Origin: Diphasiastrum complanatum
Taxonomy: Eukaryota > Streptophyta > Lycopodiopsida > Lycopodiales > Lycopodiaceae
Length of the DNA: 64,000 nucleotides
Reading direction: 5' to 3'
Assembly (NCBI GenBank): GCA_029204225.1
Contig: CM055113.1
Span: 32,990,433-33,054,432, forward strand
Under the pieces are notes generated by a model. It was not told the origin of the DNA and did no database searches. It worked only from the letters and a program-made list of their open reading frames with translations. The translations under genes were made by a program, and so were the position numbers. Shown here in pieces: positions 45,811 to 56,634 of this stretch (its first letter is position 1; each line of letters begins with the position of its first letter).

Positions 45811-48195
45811 AGATGAAATGTCCTCCTCGATAATTCCATTGAGGAATGCTATTTTGTACATCCATCTGGTGTATCTCAAGATCGGCTGCAGCAACATATG
45901 ATAGTAGCAGTCGGATGGAAGTGTGCTTGACCATTGGACTAAAAGTTTCGAAGTAGTCGATATTGGGAACTTGTGAGAATCCCCTTGCCACGAGTCGAGT
46001 TGTCCTTCTGTCGATGCTTCCATCGACTTTATACTTTATCTTAAAGATCCACTTGCAGTGGATAATCTTTCTGCCTGTTGGCAGCTTGGTGACAGTCCAA
46101 GTATTATTTCTCAACAGTGAGTTGTATAGCCCGACTTTCTGTTGGTTGTGTCGGCTGTGTCGGGCATGTCGGACAGATTTGGTGCTCCTGAGTTGCAGCT
46201 TCTTCATTGTCTTCTGATTCTGACTGTACAGGTTGACTGCTTGAAGGAATCGAATTAAGATTTCGATAAACATCAGTTGTCGGGGCAGAATATGTGGACT
46301 GCATCTGGTCCTTGCCCTTCAAGTCAATAAATTGATCTTCAATAAAAGTCACATCCCTGTTAGTGAAAACTTTATAGGTTTCTATATTGTACAGTTGATA
46401 CATTCCATTATAAGAACAGTAACCGACAAAAACAGTTTTGAATGAATGCTCATCGAGTTTCTTCCTTTTGTCCTGCGGGACATGAGCATAGGCAGTGCAA
46501 CCGAATACTCTCAAATGCTTCAATGAAGGTTTGGATCCTGTCTAAACTTCACGAGGAGTTTTGCTGTCAGGAAGGCCTTTAGTAATCCATCGATTCTGCA
46601 CATAGGCTGTTGTCGATACAGCTTGTTGCCAAAATGATTTGGATAAAGAAGCACGAGTGATTATGCATTTGGCAGACTCGACTACGGTCCTGTTCTTCCT
46701 TTCTATGGAGAATAGGAAGTAGCAAACTGTTGTTCGATATCAGTGGCTGATTTTGAACAGTAGTCTTTGAATTCGTTTGAGATGTATTCACCGCCATTGT
46801 CACTCCTAAGAGCTTTGATTCTTTTGCTTGTCTGCAACTCTGCATTCGCTTTGTACTGCTTGAAGAATTGAAAAGCTTCAGATTTGTGCTTCATAAAATA
46901 TACAGCAGTCCTTCTTGAATAATCATCAATAAATGTAATAACGAATTTTGCACCAAGTAATGATGGTGTTTGCATCGGGCCACATATATCAGTATGCACA
47001 ACATCCAGCAAATGTCTTTTACTTTTATCAAGAATTTTACATGAGTCTGTCTCAAAATCTACCTTATTTCCTAAATCAGTAATTCTACTGATCGACAATA
47101 AATTTGTTGTCAAATTCAGGACATACAAAACATTTGGTATCAGCTTTGACACCCCATGCAGAAAATTCAGTCTAACAGTGCCTTCACCTTCAATTATATG
47201 TGAGCTATTGTCTCCAAGGTGAACATATCTCTTAGTGTTGTAGGCCAAATAATCTGAAAACCATTCTTGATGACTCGTCATATGCTGTGTTGCTCCAGAA
47301 TCGAGGAACCATTCCTCGGATCGATCAACATGGTGACGGTTCACCATGAAGGCTTTCTGCTCGTCGTTAACTTCGACATTCTACTCTTTCTGTGTTGATA
47401 GTTGCATTGGCTTGTTGATCTTGTTGTTTCCTTTTGTTGTTGTTAAACTTCAAAATTCGATAGTCCTGGATCTCGTGATTTGTCCTTTTGCAGTACTTGC
47501 AGAATAATTTTTTCTGAGCAAGTTGCTAGTTCTGAGATTGACCTTTCTTATTTGACTGCTCATGATTGTTGTCGTTCTTCTTATGTTGCTTCTCTTTCTT
47601 CTTCTTGGAGAACAGAGCTTGAGAGTCATTCATGGAGGACGAGGACGCTCCATTCCAGTGATTTTCCTCCTGCAGCAACATAGTTATGACTCTAGATAAA
47701 GTTATTTCTGAGTGAGTGGAGATCATCATCACCCAGTTTTCATAAGAAGATAAAAGATTAGACAATAAAGTCATTACAACATAAGAATCTTCAATTGCTG
47801 AGTCTATGGCTGCCATCTGCTCTAGTAGAGTCTTGAAATGATTTATGTGATTCTGAACAGAATCACCTTCTGACATTCTGAGGGAGAAGAACTTCTTTCT
47901 CAGATGCAGCTTTGAAATGACATCTCTCACTTCATAGAGCGGGCTTAATATGTCCCAAGCTTCTCTTGAAGATTTAGTTTGTCTGATATGGCCAATCTAA
48001 GTGTCGGAGATGTTAAGGGTGATCAAGGCAAAAAGCCTTGCCATCCTTGAGTTTCCATTTAGACATGGCTTGCTCATCGACATTGGGAAGTAGTTCGACT
48101 CCAACGACTATCTCCCATAGTTCTTTGGCCATCAAAACTACCTTCATCTTAAACTTCCAAAGGTGGTAATTCGAACCATCTAATCTATCTACCAT
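45811..48195 (-). pseudogene. Copia gag-pol, truncated in RT, pre-integrase lost
   Basis: Gag starts at ATG 48195 (VDRLDGSNYHLWKFKMKVVL) and continues with UBN2-type gag (FFSLRMSEGDSVQNHINHFK, 47930-47526). Protease and integrase share one frame, 47347-46703: EEWFLDSGATQHMTSHQEWF, ..LLSISRITDLGNKVDFETDS, then straight to HTDICGPMQTP, TFIDDYSRRT and LRSDNGGEYISNEF. The GAG-pre-integrase and HHCC zinc site between them are missing without loss of frame. The integrase C-terminus is at 46523-46104 (LRVFGCTAYAHVPQDKRKKL). RT begins NNTWTVTKLPTGRKIIHCKW and stops after EIHQMDVQN, frameshifted, at the inverted repeat. No RNase H or 3' LTR is present. Confidence 0.92.
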
Positions 48196-48201
48196 TACAG
48201 C

Positions 48202-48261
48202 GTCATTGTAATGATAAGATCAGTAGATCATTATTAAATCAAGCATGTAAGATAGAGTGAT
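48202..48261 (-). repeat. 60-bp Copia leader segment (right, original position)
   Basis: It lies immediately upstream of the gag ATG (48195) on the minus strand. An inverted copy is found at 45751-45810. Outside these 60 bp the two flanks are unrelated. Confidence 0.9.
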
Positions 48262-49300
48262 GTACATGAGAGCAATCGGTGATCCCTGATTAGTGGAGAG
48301 AAGAGTGGATATTAGGCACCGTCACCGCTTTGGGCTGTAACCGCCTTGCTCTGTTAGTGACCTCTAATTAAGGTTTGAACTTTACAAAATGGGATTAAGG
48401 CACCATGCTGCTAAGTCAATTTAGTTGAAAAGTCGAAGACTTTGATGTCGAGCTACTTTTGAGAAGATGTCGATGACTTCGACGTCGGAGTTCCTCTTGA
48501 GAAGATGTCCATGACTTCAACGTCCGAGACTTTGATGTCGATGTCGTGGATGTCGAGCTTGCTCTATTTTTGAATAATGACCTTTGATCGTCGGACACTT
48601 CGATGTCGGGAAAGTCAAGGAAATATTGTCATCGACTTCCCTTGTATTTCTGCAGGCTGTGCGACATTTCAATGTATTTACATACAAAAAATGAATGGAT
48701 CTAGATTAGTGAAGAGATAAGGGATGGAGAGGATAGAAATCCAACATGTTCATGTCTTTTAATTTCAGAACCACAGATGTATAGGATTCCAGAAATTACC
48801 ATGATACAAAACATCATATTGCACAATAGATTTCAAAACAAGTTAATACATCTCATCCTTAGAATTCAAAATATATTTCATAATGTCAATAGAAGGAATT
48901 CAAGGATATGGAGAAACATTTGCATCCCTTAATAAACACTTGACTTATTACCAGAATAACATTTCAAAATATAGATTCATAATCAATCGATAGAGTACCT
49001 TATGAGATTCACAGTCAGACCCGAAGCTGAGAGTTGTTTAGAGAAATGCAAGAAAGTTGGAATGACTTTTAGAGTTAATGTTCACATTATTACCCCTAAT
49101 GTTGTCATCTTGGTTAATTAGGATTATTGGGTCATGCCTGAATGCTAATTCTAGAGGCCCTTACCTATATTTAGTAAAAGTCAAGTTAGAATTTAGTTAA
49201 TCAAGGTCAAGATTCTAGTGCTTGATTTGGAGCACAATTTTTGCTATAAATAGGTGTTGGTGCTTTTATCATATATAGAGACATTAAATAGGCAATTGCT
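48262..49300. other. No gene recognised; short tandem motif near 48.42-48.61 kb
   Basis: A degenerate repeat of GATGTCGATGACTTCGACGTCGG type covers about 48424-48610. The rest is AT-rich, presumably eroded LTR. Confidence 0.4.
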
Positions 49301-49485
49301 AGACCAAACTCTACAAGTATGTTGTGAGCCCTAGCTCATTTGCAGTGGGACATAGTTGGAGTACATTTTATCATTGCTTCATCATAGTTGTGTGTGTTCT
49401 CTTCCATGTATGTGTATGGCTATTGTCTAACAGCAATAGGAATCTTATTTTGGCTGCTTGTTATGAACAAGTCGGTTTTCTAACA
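49301..49485 (+). repeat. Copia LTR, 3' portion
   Basis: It ends CTAACA at 49485, directly before a tRNA-iMet primer motif. The same 185-bp segment recurs at 50281-50465 and its last part again at 54150 and 55885. The LTR probably extends further left, but the start was not fixed. Confidence 0.8.
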
Positions 49486-49497
49486 TGGTATCAGAGC
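49486..49497 (+). other. Primer-binding site (tRNA-iMet type)
   Basis: TGGTATCAGAGC abuts the LTR end at 49485, the standard plant Copia arrangement. Confidence 0.85.
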
Positions 49498-50280
49498 ATG
49501 CTCCAAGATTCGAGAGAACAAGGAGGTACTCAACGAACAGAGTCAATCACCACATGCAAATTGATTCGACCATCTCCGAGGTGTGGACGTGGTGTCCCTA
49601 GCCAGCTCTCAAGTTTGATCTTCATCTACATTGTTGGCAGTTTTGTGAGGAGAAGATTTGGTGAGGAAGGAGAAGGGCTGTGTTGCGTGACAAGGAGACC
49701 AAGAAGTCTGCCTCAGTTTTCAAAAGTACCAGAATTCAAGAGAGCTAAAGTTATTGCTGCAGTTTCTTTTGCAGGAAGAGGGAGATCGTTATGATACTGC
49801 AGGTTCAGGTCGCTGGAATCGCTACAAATCTGTTTGCTGGAAAACAGATCGCTGGGAAACTTGCTAAAGTTTTTCAGGTTCAAGTACTGCAATTATTTGC
49901 TGGAAGGCTGCTGTCAGAGTTTTTCTATTGTATGTTGTTGCAGGTTTGGACCACTAAGAAGAGATCACTGATCGTAAAGTCGTGGTTGCATGCAAGAGGA
50001 GTCCGCTGCTGAGATGTACAATCGATTCTTTGCTGAAAATCACTGGAGGACAAATCGCTGCTAGCTGTGGGTTCACGGACTAGATTGTTGTTTGCATGTA
50101 GGAAGGATAGCGTCCTGCTGCGTTGCTGAAAATTATGACAGAACAGTTGCTGAAGTTTTTCAGACCCACGGGCAAGGCTGTAGGCAGCAAAGGGTACACA
50201 GTGGGCACCCCCGGCAGGATTGATAGATCTCGATCAGTCGCAATTTTTTTTAGGCTGCTTTTGCTTTTGCTTTTCGGCAT
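49498..50280 (+). mobile_element. Leader of a Copia element between two LTR pieces; no gag or pol
   Basis: About 0.8 kb of internal sequence between an LTR/primer site and a second partial LTR. No Copia protein block was found. Short ORFs have no family. It could be a deletion derivative or a short non-autonomous (TRIM-like) element. Confidence 0.5.
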
Positions 50281-50465
50281 AGACCAAACTCTATAAGTAT
50301 GTTGTGAGCCCTAGCTCATTTGGAATGGGACAGTTGGAGTACATTTTATCATTGCTTCATCATAGTTGTGTGTGTTCTCTTCCATGTATGTGTATGGCTA
50401 TTGTCTAACAACAATAGGAATCTTATCTTGGTTGCTCATTATGAACAAGTCGGTTTTCTAACAAT
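50281..50465 (+). repeat. Second copy of the Copia LTR 3' portion
   Basis: Near-identical direct repeat of 49301-49485 (AGACCAAACTCTA..AGTATGTTGTGAGCCCTAG to GGTTTTCTAACA). Instead of a primer site it is followed by the 3' end of the LINE. Confidence 0.85.
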
Positions 50466-51300
50466 GACATCGTTAGCAAGTCCCTCAATATGAGTCTCAT
50501 CAGTAATAGGGGAAACAAGCAGGATGAAAAAGTAGCAGAAGAAGCTCACAATGCCCGAAAGTGTGCCAAAGCAAAAAGAGGACCACCCAATGGGTCACTT
50601 TGCCTGGTACGTACCAACAGAGCGACACATCGTGGGTCCTCATAGGCTATGAGGGAGTGTAGAGTGGTAGGCATGTCTCGAAATAGGCAATGATATCGCC
50701 CTCTGATCTCATAGTATACTGGGCATCTGAAAATAAAGTGCTCCTCAGACTCCACCTCACCTAGAGAGCATAACTGGCAAATCCGCTCCTCTCTAGGAAT
50801 ACCATGGAACCTCCCCGTCTCAATAGCTAACTGATGAGAAGACACCCTAAGCTGTCCCAATGTGAATCTGAGGCAATGTGATAGTCTCGACTCCAAGTAG
50901 TGTGGCATAACCGGGGTCCCAGATGCATCCAGCTCCAAGAAATGTGTCCGGTAGAAAGCTGGCTTAACCCCTATTTGGTTATACCAAGTCCGCTCTAAAT
51001 ACGCGCGATAGAGGAATCGTCTGATATACTGGTGGGTGCCTAAGGGAAGCTTTGTGATGGAGATACCAAATGACTCACGTAGGAGGTGGGATGCCTGAGA
51101 GAACCATGATAATCTATATCCCTGACCATAGAGATGCCGTGAGGAGGAAGATGTGAAGAAGGAGAACTCAGATGGTCGTGGAGATATAGAAATGGGTGAG
51201 TTGGTAGGGACGGTATACATGCTAGTAGCATAATCGGTCCAGATGCGGAGGTCCTCCAGGAGGGGTGGAGGGGAGCGAGGAATGAACTCACGCCAAAAAG
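50466..51300 (-). pseudogene. LINE ORF2 C-terminal part (zf-RVT region); RT deleted
   Basis: In the frame one base shifted from the endonuclease: TFWREFIPRSPPPLLEDLRI, DYATSMY. After a junction come HQYIRRFLYRAYLERTWYNQ, RFTLGQLRVSSHQLAIETGR and the Cys/His motif ICQLCSLGEVESEEHFIFRC. This last block is the zinc-binding region that ends plant LINE ORF2 proteins. The whole RT (LK..G..DG, YADD) that should lie between is absent, so roughly 2 kb has been lost. Frame shift and deletion together show decay. The 3' end (50466-50545) is repeated within the array at 54.27 and 55.99 kb. Confidence 0.82.
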
Positions 51301-52587
51301 TGCCCGAAGAAGAACTAAAGAGAGGTCAATAAGACGTCTCCCTTCAGTATGATCGTAGGAACACTTCTTACGACGGAGAACACGGTGGTAGGAGCGTCGG
51401 GAAGATCGAAGCAGATGTGGAGCATGGATACGTGAATAAGTAACTGACTGGTGAAGGGAACGACACTCGGCATCATACCAAGGAGGATGCAATGGTCGAG
51501 GTGTGCGTCGAGTCTTTTGGGAATGGGGTTTCGTGGGAAGAGTTAGTGAGGCAGCTGTGTGGAGAGAGGTGGTGAGAAAAGCAGCCTGGGTGTCAACTGG
51601 ACCGTCATGAGGAAAGGAGTGTAACAGTGAAGCCAAGGACTGCCGGTACAATGGCATGTAAATGGGATCAAATGTGTACGTGGGTGCTCGGGTAATCATG
51701 GATAGTGTAGATAAATGAGTGGGTGGGAGGTGGCCGATATCGAAGGAGAGAAATGAGTGATCAGAAAGGGTGGTGGGAGAAACGTGGAAGTCAGAGACTA
51801 TGGGTACAAAGGATGGTGACCCCATGAGATAGTCAACGACACTATGTCCTCCACTATGAGGATGGCATGTATAGCTGTCTGAATGAAGCCAGCAGGGTAA
51901 GCCATTATAAATGGCTAGCTCATGCGCCTCTCCAAACTGCAGTAAGTGCTCACCATATGAAGTAATAGGTCCCAAACTGTCCGCGGAGGTCCTGGTAACC
52001 CCAAGCATATCACTGTCAAGGGCACGAACACGCAGCTGATCAGAGATGTCGAAGAACTCTGTCTGTCTCGAAGATGTCCGGGCATTAAAGTCCCCTATGA
52101 GGAGAATATGCCCCTGCTCTGAGAATCTGATAATATCTGGTGAGAGGTCCTGATATGGAGACCCAATACCCTCCGCAAAAGACGAGGACTCAGGTGGAAA
52201 ATAACATGCTGCAATGAAAAGATCTCTATCCAAACCAATATCCTGACCCACAATGCGAGTCCATATGTAGCGGGCCTGCTCGTCATGTCGGATGAAGTCA
52301 ATACTCGAATGGAGAGTCTCTCTGTACAGACACGCAACCCCACCTAAACCTCGGCCACTGGCAGATCTAGTCTCTTGTCGGAATACTAAGTCCCATCTAT
52401 ATCCAGGAAAGGAAGGAAGTCTTCGCTCTGGGCTCTCGTGTGTCTCCATGATGAATAATATATCTCTGCCTGTGATGAAGTCAACCAGGTCCCGTGCCGT
52501 AAAAGATGAATGTATGCCGGCACAATTCCACACTCCAATCCGAAGGTGGTGTGGATGGGGCCCCGGGGTGCTCCCAACCCTGGGCAC
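51301..52587 (-). pseudogene. LINE ORF2, endonuclease domain
   Basis: From ATG 52587 an apurinic-type endonuclease domain is complete. It has WNCAGIH (Asn), FIMETHE (Glu), LLIGDFNART (Asp and Asn), SVVDYLMGSPSF, and TLSDHSFLSFDIG (Ser-Asp-His). In L1-type elements this domain nicks target DNA for target-primed reverse transcription. The frame stays open for some 430 codons, then shifts at a T-run near 51300. The start is 10 bp past the ORF1 stop, as in bicistronic LINEs. The endonuclease looks intact, which is notable beside the missing RT. Confidence 0.88.
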
Positions 52588-52596
52588 CCCAAATCC

Positions 52597-53106
52597 CTAG
52601 CACGGGGAGCTACTAGGAGCGCTATCAACAAAGCGCACTCGTCCATCCCGATAAATGACTCGTCTGCCAGACTCACGGGCTGCCTGAAAGGCCTTGCGCC
52701 TCTCCTCTACCTGGATATACGTGAGGTCGTCATCCATGTAGATAGTGGTACCACGTAGCTTAGCTCTGCACCGCAAAGCATCTCGGCGACTCGCGAGGGA
52801 AGTGAAGCGGATGATGAGTGTGGCTGCATCTCTGGTGGTCCTTCATGCGGTCTCTAGCCTGTCCGTCTTGTGCCCGAGAGTGGTGTCCAAAAAGCGTTTG
52901 GCTTCAGCCAAGGCATCCTGTGTATCCGGAATCCCACGAACCCTAATGTTGTTCGCTTTTTGGTCTCGTGTTTTCTCTTCCGAAATGGTGGCTGAGATAA
53001 CCGAAGAGATGGGGGCGCTTGGTTTGGTGTCTTTTTTGAAAACTGATGCCCAAGAAAGGGCCTCTTCTTGCTGCTTTTCCATCTCTATCTCTAGTTCCCG
53101 TATCAT
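52597..53106 (-). pseudogene. LINE ORF1 (L1-type nucleic-acid-binding protein)
   Basis: A short coiled-coil-like start (MIRELEIEMEKQQEEALSWA) leads to an L1 ORF1p-like core. It reads NNIRVRGIPDTQDALAEAKR, FLDTTLG, and after a TGA at 52845-52843 LIIRFTSLASRRDALRCRAK, LRGTTIYMDDDLTYIQVEER and YRDGRVRFVD, stop TAG 52599-52597. ORF1p coats LINE RNA as a chaperone. The N-terminus is shorter than usual and abuts microsatellite DNA, so the 5' part is probably lost. Confidence 0.75.
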
Positions 53107-53148
53107 ATTGGGGGTAGACGCCGAAACCGCAGCCTGTTAGTGAGTGAT

Positions 53149-53149
<1 letters not shown>

Positions 53150-53180
<31 letters not shown>

Positions 53181-53183
53181 TGA

Positions 53184-53225
<42 letters not shown>

Positions 53226-53251
53226 TGATTGTGTGTGTGTGTTGAGTGTGA
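53150..53251. repeat. (TG)n/(GA)n microsatellite
   Basis: Mixed TG and GA runs abut the LINE ORF1 start and form the left edge of the array. The minus-strand frame reads as Thr-His repeats and is not a gene. Confidence 0.95.
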
Positions 53252-54469
53252 GTGTGGTAGAATCTAGATCTTGGTTGATGGGGTTGAGTGTGGGCATTGT
53301 GAGAGCCTAGAGGGGTGTTAGTACTTAGTGGTTAGAAGTTAGAACTCAGATTTGGCAACTAGTTAGGAGTTAGGAGTTAGAAGTTAGCGGTTAGGGATAG
53401 AACTTAGGTAACAGATTAATCATTACAGGGCTTTAAGCATAGATACTAGATTCTAGAAACTACATTAGGACATAGCTATCAGAGACTCGAGAGAGAGGTT
53501 TGAGAGAGAAAGAGATTAATCATTATAGGGCTTTAAGCATAGATACTAGATTCTAGAAACTACATTAGGACATAGCTATTAGAGACTCGAGAGAGAGGTT
53601 TGAGAGAGAGAGAGAGAGAGAGAGATCTGAGAGAGGGCGACCATGTCGAGGGATAGGGATAGACTGGTTAGTGGTTAGTAGTTATTGGACCCTGGACCCT
53701 GGTCACAACTCACTATAGTCCAGACTCCAGTGGTTCGCGAATCGCCAGGGCCCAAGGCGCAGGCATCTAATTTCTAAATTGAATTGTCTTTTTTGGAGGG
53801 ACTTCTTGATGAGCGAGCTTCTGTTAACCAAAAGCTAGAGCCTCTCAGGAAGGCATGGGCCCAGTACATACTACTATCCTTTTAACGTTATGCACTCTAA
53901 AGAGTCAAGACTCTATGATATCTAGTACGTACTTTAAGTTTTCATACATTGTAATTTGTGGTGGCAGCTAGAGACTCTCAGGACGGCATGGGCCCAGTAC
54001 GTACTACTATCCTTTTAGCTTTATGCACTCTAAAGAGTCAAGACTCTATGATATGTAGTATGTACTTTAAGTTTTCATACATTGTAATTTGTGGTGGCAT
54101 TTCATACTTATTACTTATTAAGTTACTAGTACGCCTGCCCACCGGGCAAATTCAAATTCATTGCTTCATCATAGTTGTGTGTGTTCTCTTCCATGTATGT
54201 GTATGGCTATTGTCTAACAACAATAGGAATCTTATCTTGGTTGCTCGTTATGAACAAGTCAGTTTTCTAACAATGACATCGTTAGCAAGTCCCTCAATAT
54301 GAGTCTCATCAGTAATAGAGGGAAACAAGCAGGATGGAAAAGTAACAGAAGAAGCTCACAATGCCCGAAAGTGTGCCAAAGCAAAAAGAGGACCACCCAA
54401 TGGGTCACTTTGCCTGGTACCATCAATAGAAGAGATAACCGAAACATCACCTGAGCGCAAGGTTGCATC

Positions 54470-54574
54470 GAATCGCGGTTCGAACCATCGAATCGACCGG
54501 GTCCGATTCGAACCGTCCGAATCGGACCTGATGAAAGCCCGAGAATCGGGCTGTTCGCGCCTAGAACCGCGCGC

Positions 54575-54580
<6 letters not shown>
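54470..54580. repeat. CpG-rich hairpin block (copies at 54470 and 56190)
   Basis: Contains GTCCGATTCG..7 bp..CGAATCGGAC, a perfect 10-bp inverted repeat, followed by AGCCCGA-GAA-TCGGGCT (7-bp stem) and several TTCGAA/ATCGAA motifs. A second copy at about 56190-56300 differs by a C-to-T change in the loop. Confidence 0.8.
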
Positions 54581-54618
<38 letters not shown>

Positions 54619-54768
54619 GTGTGTGTGTGTGAGAGAGATTGTGTGTGAGAGTGTGTGTGTGTGAGATTGTGTGTGAATGATTGTGTGAGAGTGTGTGTGT
54701 GTGAGAGAGAGATTGCGTGTGTGTGTGAGATTGTGTGTGAGTGATTGTGTGAGTGTGTGTGTGTGTGA

Positions 54769-54823
<55 letters not shown>

Positions 54824-54828
54824 TGAGT

Positions 54829-54865
<37 letters not shown>

Positions 54866-54873
54866 TGAGTGAT

Positions 54874-54905
<32 letters not shown>

Positions 54906-54908
54906 TGA

Positions 54909-54950
<42 letters not shown>

Positions 54951-54985
54951 TGATTGTGTGTGTGTGTTGAGTGTGAGTGTGGTAG
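54577..54985. repeat. (GA)n then long (TG)n microsatellite
   Basis: About 40 bp of GA followed by some 360 bp of TG runs punctuated by GAGAGATT and GAGTGATT. The homologous tract in the next unit is 56300-56634. Confidence 0.95.
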
Positions 54986-56297
54986 AATCTAGATCTTGGT
55001 TGATGGGGTTGAGTGTGGGCATTGTGAGAGCCTAGAGGGGTGTTAGTACTTAGTGGTTAGAAGTTAGAACTCAGATTTGGCAACTAGTTAGGAGTTAGGA
55101 GTTAGAAGTTAGCGGTTAGGGTTAGAACTTAGGTAACAGATTAATCATTACAGGGCTTTAAGCATAGATACTAGATTCTAGAAACTACATTAGGACATAG
55201 CTATCAGAGACTCGAGAGAGAGGTTTGAGAGAGAAAGAGATTAATCATTATAGGGCTTTAAGCATAGATACTAGATTCTAGAAACTACATTAGGACATAG
55301 CTATTAGAGACTCGAGAGAGAGGTTTGAGAGAGAGAGAGAGAGAGAGATCTGAGAGAGGGCGACCATGCCGAGGGATAGGGATAGACTGGTTAGTGGTTA
55401 GTAGTTATTGGACCCTGGACCCTGGTCACAACTCACTATAGTCCAGACTCCAGTGGTTCGCGAATCGCCAGGGCCCAAGGCGCAGGCATCTAATTTCTAA
55501 ATTGAATTGTCTTTTTTGGAGGGACTTCTTGATGAGCGAGCTTCTGTTAACCAAAAGCTAGAGCCTCTCAGGAAGGCATGGGCCCAGTACATACTACTAT
55601 CCTTTTAACGTTATGCACTCTAAAGAGTCAAGACTCTATGATATCTAGTACGTACTTTAAGTTTTCATACATTGTAATTTGTGGTGGCAGCTAGAGACTC
55701 TCAGGACGGCATGGGCCCAGTACGTACTACTATCCTTTTAGCTTTATGCACTCTAAAGAGTCAAGACTCTATGATATGTAGTATGTACTTTAAGTTTTCA
55801 TACATTGTAATTTGTGGTGGCATTTCATACTTATTACTTATTAAGTTACTAGTACGCCTGCCCACCGGGCAAATTCAAATTCATTGCTTCATCATAGTTG
55901 TGTGTGTTCTCTTCCATGTATGTGTATGGCTATTGTCTAACAACAATAGGAATCTTATCTTGGTTGCTCGTTATGAACAAGTCAGTTTTCTAACAATGAC
56001 ATCGTTAGCAAGTCCCTCAATATGAGTCTCATCAGTAATAGAGGGAAACAAGCAGGATGGAAAAGTAACAGAAGAAGCTCACAATGCCCGAAAGTGTGCC
56101 AAAGCAAAAAGAGGACCACCCAATGGGTCACTTTGCCTGGTACCATCAATAGAAGAGATAACCGAAACATCACCTGAGCGCAAGGTTGCATCGAATCGCG
56201 GTTCGAACCATCGAATCGACCGGGTCCGATTCGAACCATCCGAATCGGACCTGATGAAAGCCCGAGAATCGGGCTGTTCGCGCCTAGAACCGCGCGC

Positions 56298-56299
<2 letters not shown>

Positions 56300-56345
<46 letters not shown>

Positions 56346-56491
56346 GTGTGTGTGTGTGTGAGAGATTGTGTGTGAGAGTGTGTGTGTGAGATTGTGTGTG
56401 AATGATTGTGTGAGAGTGTGTGTGTGTGAGAGAGAGATTGCGTGTGTGTGTGAGATTGTGTGTGAGTGATTGTGTGAGTGTGTGTGTGTGA

Positions 56492-56550
<59 letters not shown>

Positions 56551-56555
56551 TGAGT

Positions 56556-56592
<37 letters not shown>

Positions 56593-56634
56593 TGAGTGAT
56601 TGTGTGTGTGTGTGTGTGAGTGTGAGTGTGAGTG
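56300..56634. repeat. (GA)n then long (TG)n microsatellite, second copy
   Basis: Same organisation as 54577-54985 but shorter and lacking the (GA)/(TG) piece at the right end. This accounts for most of the length difference between the units. Confidence 0.95.

Noticed and set aside
51040-51300. Endonuclease ORF tail as a novel C-terminal domain
   Set aside because: The adjacent frame carries LINE-like sequence (FWREFIP), so the tail is frameshifted nonsense.
53320-53400. GTTAG/GTTAGG runs resembling telomere repeats
   Set aside because: The spacing is irregular and plant telomeres are TTTAGGG; these are degenerate local repeats within the 1.7-kb units.
54561-55022. Long Thr-His and Ser-Leu open frames
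   Set aside because: They are translations of TG and GA microsatellites and have no stop because of base composition.
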